DNA of 5,149 bases, taken from Candidatus Uhrbacteria bacterium. GTDB lineage: Bacteria; Patescibacteriota; Patescibacteriia; UBA9934; UBA9568. Positions within the stretch are counted from its first letter, which is position 1, and every line of letters starts with the position of its first letter. The notes beneath the pieces are model-generated. The model worked only from the letters and a program-made list of their open reading frames with translations. It did not search any database and was not told the DNA's origin. Where the stretch lies: assembly GCA_003497135.1 (NCBI GenBank), contig DNKR01000026.1:1-5149 (forward strand). Reading direction: 5' to 3'. A program made the position numbers and the translations under genes. Below, in pieces: positions 1 to 5,149 of the stretch.

Positions 1-15
1 TGTGCGTCCCTACCC

Positions 16-30
16 ACCATTAGTATTGGT
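16..30. repeat. Small imperfect inverted repeat in the upstream spacer
   Basis: ACCATTAGTATTGGT reads as a 15-base near-palindrome: ACCA pairs with TGGT and TA with TA around a central G, with one T-T mismatch. It is too weak, and too far from the T-run at 48-53, to be called a terminator. The flanking bases (1-14, and TTCGAA at 30-35) resemble pieces of dispersed intergenic repeats that I have seen in other bacterial genomes, but this cannot be shown from one copy. Confidence 0.3.
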
Positions 31-64
31 TCGAAATGACAGGTAACTTTTTTCATTCTTCTAT

Positions 65-85
65 CTACTTTCTACTCTCTACTTT
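65..85. repeat. Three tandem heptamers CTACTTT/CTACTCT
   Basis: CTACTTT, CTACTCT and CTACTTT follow one another without a gap, within a pyrimidine-rich stretch of the plus strand (about 48-89). The array sits where the -35 region of the promoter at 89-97 would be, so a change in copy number would alter promoter spacing or context. It may also be simple low-complexity spacer DNA. Confidence 0.6.
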
Positions 86-88
86 TTC

Positions 89-97
89 TGCTACAAT
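89..97 (+). promoter_or_regulatory. Extended -10 promoter for the glycan operon
   Basis: TGCTACAAT matches the extended -10 form (TGN followed by a TATAAT-like hexamer, one mismatch). No good -35 hexamer is seen at the right distance; about 17 bases upstream there is only TTTCTA-like sequence. An extended -10 can compensate for this. Transcription would begin near 104, which puts the GTG start at 137 behind a leader of about 33 bases and leaves the ATG at 107 almost leaderless. Assigned by pattern only. Confidence 0.5.
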
Positions 98-117
98 ATA
101 CTCAATATGCCCAATTT

Positions 118-127
118 TAAGGAGGTG
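118..127 (+). promoter_or_regulatory. Strong Shine-Dalgarno deciding the GTG start
   Basis: TAAGGAGGTG is a ten-base match to the complement of the usual 16S rRNA 3' tail. It ends nine bases before the in-frame GTG at 137, somewhat long but workable. It lies downstream of the ATG at 107, so it cannot serve that codon. The next in-frame ATG at 155 is too far away. This favours GTG 137 as the start of the membrane protein. Confidence 0.65.
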
Positions 128-136
128 CACTCGCGC

Positions 137-1636
137 GTGTGGAAACATGAACGCATGTCATTGATTAGTGTTAGCGTGATTTTTGTTGTTGCCGTGCTTG
201 CGGGAGTATTGTTTGGTTTTGATATTGCTATTGCGTCGCTGGCAGGCATCGCGCTTATTTCAATTGGTCTGGCAAAGCCGGAATATCTGCTTGCGTTTCT
301 TGCTGTGTATCTGCCATTTGAACCGTTTTTGTTAAAATTTGTTCCGGATACTGTTTATGTTTACGCGCGGTTCTCATCAGAGGCGCTTATTTATGTTGCC
401 GCAGGCGCTGTTGTTCTTAAATTATTGCGCGGTGTTGGCAAAATAAATCGCACCCCAATGGATCTGCAATTTGTTTTATTTGTGTTAGTTCTTTTTGTTT
501 CTTCAATTTTAAATGCGCTTGATCCAACGCTTGTGGTTCTTGGCGCAAGGCAGATCATTCGTTTCATGATCGTGTTTTTCGCGATTGTTTATTTGTCTCC
601 GTCTGATAAATTCATAAAAAAATTAACAGTTGCGATGTTTGCGATTGTAATTTTTCAAAGCATTATTGGATTAGCGCAAGCGTTCTTTGGCGGTTCTCTT
701 GATTCGTTTTTGCTTCCAGAAGCGCGAAGAACTTTTGGTGAGATTCAGCTAACAGAAGGCACTGTACAATTTTGGGACCCTGGCCAGCGCGTATTTGGCA
801 CTTTGGGCCGTTACGATCGTCTTGGAACTTTTATCGCGTTTTTTCTTTTAATCGCGTCCGCAATGCTGTACGAAAAGCGCGTGCGCGAAAGGCGGCCGGA
901 GCTTTGGTGGTTGCTTGTTATTTCAATTCCGGCTCTGCTATTAACATATTCGCGATCAAGCTGGTTTGGATTTTTACTTGGGTTCTTGTTTCTGGGAATT
1001 ATTATAAAACGCGACCGTAGAGTCGCAATCGCCGGAGTTGTTGGCGCACTTGTAATTGCAGGATATTTGCTAACAAGCGCAACAGCTGTCAATCGTTTAA
1101 TTGATGTGCCGGGACAAACAATTACAGAAAGATTTTTTGAAGCGTTCAGCTATCAGCGTTGGCGCGGAGAATATCTTGGGCTCGGTCGTTTGTATTGGAT
1201 TGTGCAAACGCCGCTTAAAGTGATCCCTGTTGCGCCTTTGTTTGGGCACGGACCAGCGCAATTTGGCGGAGAGGCGGTTGCCGCGCTTCACGCTACCGGC
1301 GTTTACGACGAGCTCGGGCTTCCGTACGGAGTTTACGGAACAGAAGGATATATAGACAATAATTGGCTTTCGCTTTGGGGAGAAACAGGAACGCTTGGAA
1401 TAATATTTTATTTGTGGGGTTACGCGGCCCTGTTTTATTATTCATTGCGCGTGTACAAAAAAAGCGAAGATCCGTTTACGCGCTCGCTTGCCTTAGGGTT
1501 TTCAGCGGCAATGATCGCTGTTTCTGTAAACGCGTTTCTTGCGACTTTTCTTGAAGTTCGAACTCTTGCGTTTTATTTGTGGCTCTACGGCGGGCTGGTT
1601 GTTGTACTTGGAACACGCGAACGGATACACATATGA
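137..1636 (+). CDS. O-antigen ligase / Wzy polymerase family membrane protein
   Basis: Polytopic membrane protein, 499 aa from the GTG at 137, probably acting on the outer face of the cytoplasmic membrane to polymerise or transfer lipid-linked glycans. Hydrophobic segments cover most of the chain (about 12 to 14), with a long non-membrane stretch at about 314-419. Seen motifs of the Wzy_C family are an Arg-rich loop at 217-230 (QRVFGTLGRYDRLG) before a helix, TYSRSSW at 270-276 inside the membrane core, a Gly-rich LFGHGPAQFGG at 368-378, and YIDNNWLSLWGETG at 405-418 before the last helices. The usual HN pair of WaaL-type ligases is DN here, which leans towards a polymerase or exopolysaccharide-type enzyme, though family members cannot be told apart by sequence alone. 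The start is a choice: the ATG at 107 is in frame and adds ten residues, but a near-perfect Shine-Dalgarno at 118-127 lies inside that extension and serves the GTG at 137. The gene ends in tandem stops (TGA TAA) and overlaps the next gene by four bases. Family call is firm; the exact substrate is unknown. Confidence 0.88.
   Translation: MWKHERMSLISVSVIFVVAVLAGVLFGFDIAIASLAGIALISIGLAKPEYLLAFLAVYLPFEPFLLKFVPDTVYVYARFSSEALIYVAAGAVVLKLLRGVGKINRTPMDLQFVLFVLVLFVSSILNALDPTLVVLGARQIIRFMIVFFAIVYLSPSDKFIKKLTVAMFAIVIFQSIIGLAQAFFGGSLDSFLLPEARRTFGEIQLTEGTVQFWDPGQRVFGTLGRYDRLGTFIAFFLLIASAMLYEKRVRERRPELWWLLVISIPALLLTYSRSSWFGFLLGFLFLGIIIKRDRRVAIAGVVGALVIAGYLLTSATAVNRLIDVPGQTITERFFEAFSYQRWRGEYLGLGRLYWIVQTPLKVIPVAPLFGHGPAQFGGEAVAALHATGVYDELGLPYGVYGTEGYIDNNWLSLWGETGTLGIIFYLWGYAALFYYSLRVYKKSEDPFTRSLALGFSAAMIAVSVNAFLATFLEVRTLAFYLWLYGGLVVVLGTRERIHI
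1633..1636 (+). other. ATGA stop-start overlap (translational coupling)
   Basis: The glycosyltransferase ATG at 1633-1635 overlaps the TGA stop of the membrane protein at 1634-1636, and a second stop TAA follows at 1637-1639 in the upstream frame. This is a typical operon junction for coupled translation and supports both the gene ends and the use of TGA as a stop in this organism. Confidence 0.85.
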
Positions 1637-2853
1637 TAATTTTGGAAATTGACAAATATTATTATCAAAAAAGCGGTGCAACGCGCCATCAGTTTGAAGT
1701 GTCAAAACTGCTGGAAAATCATGGGCACGCGATTGTTCCTTTTTCTGTGCGCGATCAGCAAAATGTCAAAAGCCAGTACGCGCGTTATTTTGTTTCTCCT
1801 GTCAGCACCGGAAAAGTTTCGTTTGGGTTTGGCGCAATTAAAACAGCCGGACGCATGCTCTACTCGTTTGAAGCGCGATCGCAAATGTCTCGGCTTGTCC
1901 GCGAAGCATGTCCGGACATAGCGCATGTACACACTATTTATACGCAGATTTCGCCGTCAATATTCGCGCCTTTGCGCGATGCAGGTATTCCAATAGTAAT
2001 AACAGTGCACGATTATCATCTTGTTGCGCCGAATTACATGCTGTTTTCGCATGGCAAAATAGAGGATTGGTCTCGCGCTGGAATTTTTCGCGCTACAATA
2101 TCAAAGTTTCACAAAGATTCTTATGTTGCGAGTTTTATGCAGTCGCTTGCGTTCAATATCCATAAAAAATTCGGCCTTTACAGCGACGCGATTGACGCAT
2201 ATATTTGCCCGTCTGAATTTATTAAAAACAAAATGGTTTATGCCGGTTATGATCCGGAAAAAATGCGCGTAATTCCGCACTTTATTGACGCTGAATCAAT
2301 AAGGCCTATGTACGCAGCAGGGAACTATGCTCTTTATTTCGGCAGATTATCAGAAGAAAAAGGCATAGATGTGCTTATAGAAGCCGGCAAGCGCAACAAG
2401 AATATAAAAATTATCATTGCCGGAACAGGCGCATACGAGAGCCGTTTGCGCAAGCTTGCAAAAAACGCGGCAAACATAGAATTCGTCGGGTTCAAAGACA
2501 GCGATGAATTGTGGAATCTTGTGCGTGGAGCGCGGTTTGTTGTTGTGCCATCTGTTTGGTACGAAGTATTCGGCCTTTCCGCGCTTGAGGCAATGGCGCA
2601 TGGCAAGCCGGTAATCGCATCAAAAATCGGCGGACTGCCAGAAGTTGTAAAGAATAATAAAAATGGTTTACTGTTTGAAGCCGGAAGCGTTAAAGATTTG
2701 GAAAGCAGAATGAAGTTATTGTGGAATGATCCTGCTTTGTGCGAAAAGCTTGGCAGAGAGGGGAGAAGAGACGCGATGGAAAATTATAATCCAGAAGATT
2801 ATTATAAAAAATTAATTCAGGTGTTTGATGCGGTCAGGAAGCCGTATGTGTAG
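1633..2853 (+). CDS. Glycosyltransferase family 4 (GT-B fold)
   Basis: Cytoplasmic or membrane-associated retaining glycosyltransferase, 406 aa, a normal length for the family. The N-terminal acceptor-side domain covers about 1-215, with a loop YYQKSGATRHQ at 10-20 and the HDYHLVAP block at 126-133 that follows a beta strand, as is typical of these enzymes. The C-terminal nucleotide-sugar domain starts near IPHFID at 214-219. It shows FGRLSEEKG at 236-244, IAGTG at 262-266, the EX7E pair E311 and E319 in EVFGLSALEAMAHGKPVIAS, and GGLPEVV at 333-339. The ATG at 1633 is chosen because it overlaps the stop of the upstream gene as ATGA and gives a natural family N-terminus; an upstream in-frame ATG at 1579 would run through the end of the upstream gene and add an unlikely Cys/Arg-rich extension. 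Only a weak CGGA lies seven bases before the start, so translation probably relies on coupling. It likely builds a surface glycan with its neighbour. Donor sugar and acceptor cannot be read from sequence. The stop is TAG. Confidence 0.93.
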   Translation: MIILEIDKYYYQKSGATRHQFEVSKLLENHGHAIVPFSVRDQQNVKSQYARYFVSPVSTGKVSFGFGAIKTAGRMLYSFEARSQMSRLVREACPDIAHVHTIYTQISPSIFAPLRDAGIPIVITVHDYHLVAPNYMLFSHGKIEDWSRAGIFRATISKFHKDSYVASFMQSLAFNIHKKFGLYSDAIDAYICPSEFIKNKMVYAGYDPEKMRVIPHFIDAESIRPMYAAGNYALYFGRLSEEKGIDVLIEAGKRNKNIKIIIAGTGAYESRLRKLAKNAANIEFVGFKDSDELWNLVRGARFVVVPSVWYEVFGLSALEAMAHGKPVIASKIGGLPEVVKNNKNGLLFEAGSVKDLESRMKLLWNDPALCEKLGREGRRDAMENYNPEDYYKKLIQVFDAVRKPYV

Positions 2854-2873
2854 GCTGATTTGGTGTTGCGTCT

Positions 2874-5149
2874 CTAATCGCTCAGTAGGTTTATTTCTTT
2901 ATCAAATATCATTGTGCCTTCGGGAGGCAAAGAAAACGACCCGATAGGAACAGTAAGAATAAATTCTGCAAAGATTCTGTTTTCTCTGATACCTGAAGTT
3001 GTAATAGGTCTGCAGAACTCGTTTTGCATGTAACAAATGCTTGTTCTGTAATTAACAACAGCATTGTTTGGATATTGGCCATTGCCAACATGGCCGCCGA
3101 TTGTATATAAGCTAAACATAGTATCTTCAACATCAACAATTTTTTTGTTCCATAATTGTCCGTATAATTCTTTTGCAACAGTTTCGTTTGGAATCCAGTG
3201 CAATACATTGCCTTGTGATACAGCGTAAACAGCAGGATTGGTCTGTGTTTTAACAAGCCATGTGCCAGGCCTATACAGCATTGGGTGGCCAATCTTTATT
3301 GATGCCATGTCTGTTTTTGAAACTATGTAAGCCCAAGTCATGCTTGGATACCATGACAAAAGATCTCTTTCATTTAAAAACGGCCGTCTTGTATAATCAA
3401 CATCAACCATATAAATTGCCGGTTCGTTTTCTGTTTTGATTAAATCAAAAGGTTTTATTTCTTTTCCGCTTGGAATAATAGGTGCTGTGACAATCGCAGA
3501 AGTATCAATATATATCGGCAATCCTGTGGAGAGTGTGTCTGGAAAGTTGCTTCCTGAAACTGCTCCAAAATTATCAAACAATGCCAAGTGTGATGCCATA
3601 GTTGCATCAAATGTCACAACCGATGTTTCATTTGATAAAAGATTGTCAATGTTTATTGCAATTTTATTGTATGCATCAGAAGAAATTGATTCTGTAATGC
3701 TGTTGTTTTTTGTAAGATTGGTAGTTTGAGGAACCAGTTTCATTTCTTGCGGCAAAGAGTTTCTAAACACAAGATCATCGGCTGTCGCTTCACCTGTATT
3801 TGAAATCGTGAATATAAATTTTATATGGTCGTATTTTTTTAGTATGGTTTGTTGCGAAATAGGTTCAAATGATGCGGCTTGCGGATTCGGCATGGCTGTT
3901 ATGCGAAGTATTGCAATCACTACAGCGCCAGAAACAAGAGCTGTTAACAAATAACGGGAAAACATTTTTTTGCATTCTTTTGTTGAACAAAGATTTGCAC
4001 GCTTGTATGAAGCGTGCGCAAGTCCGAACATGGCAATAACAAGCGTTAGAGAAGCGGCTGTTTTGGCTTGGCTTGCAGCAGATGCGGATACTGTGTTGGG
4101 TTCGGTAACAACAAACGCTTCTTGATTTACAACAATATTCGGTGTTTTTGTTTCACCTGTTTCTATTATTGTTTCTGGAAAAGTCGTTGCGCATGGAAGC
4201 TGGGTTGCGCGAGAACTTCCACTACCGTTAAACTCTATGACATAACGGTTGCAGTATTGAGTCCCTGGGGCAAGCCCTGTTTCGTCTAAATACAAAAGAT
4301 TGGTCACAACTTCAGGTCCAGTTTCAAATATTATTCTTTCCGATCCATCTATAATTTCAGAAAGGCGGTAACCGGTTTCATTTGACGCAGTATCATAAAA
4401 GTTCCATCTTATAGATGTTTTAGACATTGTTTGAGGATATTTTGCTATTGGTTGTGATGGCGGTGGGTTGATTGTTGGCGCTAAAATTCCAGACCTGTCA
4501 GTATTTAAAATAGTAAAAGTATGTAATGTGTTATCACCTAGAATAGCTCCGGTAGGTGAAGAAATTTCCAAAATAATAGTTTTATCATTCTCAACAACAT
4601 AGTTATTAATTATAGTTACTGGTATATTTACGCTTGTGTTTCCGGCAGAAATTGTTAGCGGGCTTACTGGTAGAGTAAAATCCACTCCTTCAGCAGCTGT
4701 GCCACCTATAGCGTCAAATTCCACGGTAACATTTTCAGCAGCCTCCTCTGATAGAGAGACCTCAATATTTGCAGGTGTTGTTTCTTCTTCACTTTCTGAA
4801 CTTGTGTCAGTAAAACCAACCCTGACCGGTCCGAATACGGCAAAATTATTTCTAACTTCGGTATTAACCTGATTAAACGCGCCGCCAATGTAAACATTGG
4901 TGTCATCTGCCACAATAGCGCGAACAGAACCGCTTGGAACACTCGGATTCCATGGAAAAGCGGAAGCACTCACGGCGTCTATTATTGCGGCATTTCCTTT
5001 TGCCGCACCTCCAATATTGTCAAATATTCCGCCTACATAAACATTACTGCCATCAGCTAAAACTTGAATAATTGTTCCGTCAGGTTCAGGTGCCCAAGCA
5101 TTAGCCAGACCGGTTGTTTGGTCAATTGCCGCTAATCTGGAGCGGCTCG
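2874..5149 (-). CDS. Large multidomain surface protein, 5' end outside window
   Basis: The reading frame stays open from the TAG stop (2874-2876) to the right edge, so 757 residues are visible and the N-terminus, with any signal peptide, is missing. Numbering from the first full codon at 5147: two beta-propeller-like repeats at 1-106 (NVYVGG at 35, NVYIGG at 84); a Calx-beta domain at about 109-218 (EGVDF, LTISAG, a VVENDKT turn, ending ILNTD); a fibronectin III-like domain at about 230-326 with C299 and C319; two hydrophobic helices at about 358-381 and 396-418, separated by a basic loop with C387 and C392; a DUF11-like domain at about 434-548 (FTISNTGEATADD, then LP); a 62-residue tandem repeat at 565-687; and a tail with C705 and C712. 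By the positive-inside rule the basic loop is cytoplasmic and both flanks face outside. The likely role is a membrane-anchored surface or adhesive protein; no catalytic motif is seen. The GTG at 4973 is an internal valine. G+C looks lower than in the plus-strand genes. The gene is convergent with the glycosyltransferase, 20 bases away. Confidence 0.9.
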   Translation of the reverse strand, partial: SRSRLAAIDQTTGLANAWAPEPDGTIIQVLADGSNVYVGGIFDNIGGAAKGNAAIIDAVSASAFPWNPSVPSGSVRAIVADDTNVYIGGAFNQVNTEVRNNFAVFGPVRVGFTDTSSESEEETTPANIEVSLSEEAAENVTVEFDAIGGTAAEGVDFTLPVSPLTISAGNTSVNIPVTIINNYVVENDKTIILEISSPTGAILGDNTLHTFTILNTDRSGILAPTINPPPSQPIAKYPQTMSKTSIRWNFYDTASNETGYRLSEIIDGSERIIFETGPEVVTNLLYLDETGLAPGTQYCNRYVIEFNGSGSSRATQLPCATTFPETIIETGETKTPNIVVNQEAFVVTEPNTVSASAASQAKTAASLTLVIAMFGLAHASYKRANLCSTKECKKMFSRYLLTALVSGAVVIAILRITAMPNPQAASFEPISQQTILKKYDHIKFIFTISNTGEATADDLVFRNSLPQEMKLVPQTTNLTKNNSITESISSDAYNKIAINIDNLLSNETSVVTFDATMASHLALFDNFGAVSGSNFPDTLSTGLPIYIDTSAIVTAPIIPSGKEIKPFDLIKTENEPAIYMVDVDYTRRPFLNERDLLSWYPSMTWAYIVSKTDMASIKIGHPMLYRPGTWLVKTQTNPAVYAVSQGNVLHWIPNETVAKELYGQLWNKKIVDVEDTMFSLYTIGGHVGNGQYPNNAVVNYRTSICYMQNEFCRPITTSGIRENRIFAEFILTVPIGSFSLPPEGTMIFDKEINLLSD
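3087..3461 (-). repeat. Tandem 62-residue surface repeat in the minus-strand protein
   Basis: Two copies lie in register at residues of about 565-625 and 626-687 of the visible protein. Identical positions 62 residues apart include KT (571-572 and 633-634), PA (576-577 and 638-639), Y579 and Y641, NE (592-593 and 654-655), Y600 and Y662, and D613 and D675. The second copy contains PGTWLVKTQTNPAVYAVS, a form I associate with C-terminal repeats of Patescibacteria surface proteins. The function of this module is not known to me. Confidence 0.8.
3894..4076 (-). other. Two-helix membrane hairpin within the surface protein
   Basis: Two hydrophobic stretches at residues of about 358-381 and 396-418 flank a short basic loop (SYKRANLCSTKECKKMFSR) with two cysteines five residues apart. 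The positive charge places the loop in the cytoplasm. The hairpin sits in mid-protein, so the modules before and after it would both be outside the cell. Confidence 0.7.
4494..4823 (-). other. Calx-beta domain region
   Basis: Residues of about 109-218 of the visible minus-strand protein follow the Calx-beta pattern: an opening VGF strand, EVSLSEEA, a VEFDAIGGTAAEGVDF block, LTISAGNTSVNIPVTI, an acidic turn (VVENDKT), ILEISSPTGAILG, and a closing TILNTD. Calx-beta domains can bind calcium and often occur in extracellular adhesive proteins. Some usual Asp positions are Asn here (INNY, LNTD), so calcium binding is uncertain. Confidence 0.78.
4830..5147 (-). repeat. Beta-propeller-like repeats at the visible N-terminus
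   Basis: Two units with a period of about 49 residues share the pattern LAAID / AAIID, W-x-P (W18 and W66), a hydrophobic strand, and NVY[VI]GG-x-F (35-42 and 84-91). This fits propeller blades of the delta-60 / DUF5122-like kind found in bacterial surface proteins. A propeller needs several more blades, so more copies are expected beyond the right edge. Confidence 0.7.

Noticed and set aside
28..53. Rho-independent terminator of a gene to the left (T-run at 48-53)
   Set aside because: The bases before the T-run can form only about three pairs (GTT with AAC), too few for a terminator stem.
1579..1632. Upstream in-frame ATG for the glycosyltransferase
   Set aside because: It would run through the 3' end of the membrane-protein gene and add a Cys/Arg-rich extension unlike the family; the ATGA overlap at 1633 is the natural start.
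1634..1639. Recoding of TGA as glycine (as in Gracilibacteria/SR1)
   Set aside because: The TGA is followed at once by TAA in the same frame and overlaps an ATG start, so it behaves as a normal stop; no in-frame TGA interrupts the three genes.
2855..2884. Possible terminator hairpin (CTGA...TCAG or GATT...AATC)
   Set aside because: Only four-base arms with a long loop, and no proper T-run follows.
3436..3729. Plus-strand open frame opposite the surface-protein gene
   Set aside because: It lies wholly within a well-supported minus-strand gene with clear domains, and has no recognisable product of its own.
4636..4872. Plus-strand open frame opposite the Calx-beta region
   Set aside because: Low-complexity Ser/Val/Thr composition that mirrors the minus-strand Calx-beta coding sequence.

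Overview
The window looks like part of a genome from the Patescibacteria (CPR), most likely a Parcubacteria-like lineage. The main argument is the C-terminus of the minus-strand gene. It carries a tandem domain of the type I know from surface proteins of that group (KT...PA[IV]Y...NE...Y...D, repeated every 62 residues), together with a cassette-like mix of extracellular domains. Tight gene packing and a standard code with TGA and TAG stops also fit. The lineage call is an inference from protein style, not from a marker gene.

Layout: 1-106 is non-coding. It holds a small imperfect inverted repeat, a pyrimidine-rich tract with three heptamer repeats, and an extended -10 promoter. From about 137 to 2853 there is a two-gene plus-strand operon. 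The first gene is a multi-pass membrane protein of the O-antigen ligase/Wzy polymerase family. The second is a GT-B family 4 glycosyltransferase. They overlap by four bases (ATGA) and are probably translationally coupled. After a 20-base gap comes a convergent minus-strand gene (2874 to beyond 5149) that is open through the right edge, so its N-terminus is missing. It encodes a large surface protein with, in order, beta-propeller-like repeats, a Calx-beta domain, a fibronectin type III-like domain, a two-helix membrane hairpin, a DUF11-like domain and the 62-residue tandem repeat.

How they fit together: the two plus-strand genes belong to cell-surface glycan assembly. The glycosyltransferase would add a sugar in the cytoplasm to a lipid-linked precursor, and the membrane enzyme would polymerise or transfer the finished glycan on the outer face of the membrane. 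The minus-strand gene is a separate transcription unit for a membrane-anchored surface protein. It may share only the theme of the envelope, and any functional link is speculative. I see no RNA gene, CRISPR array, insertion sequence or complete transposon. The strongest novelty candidate is the domain layout of the minus-strand protein, with extracellular modules on both sides of a central membrane hairpin.
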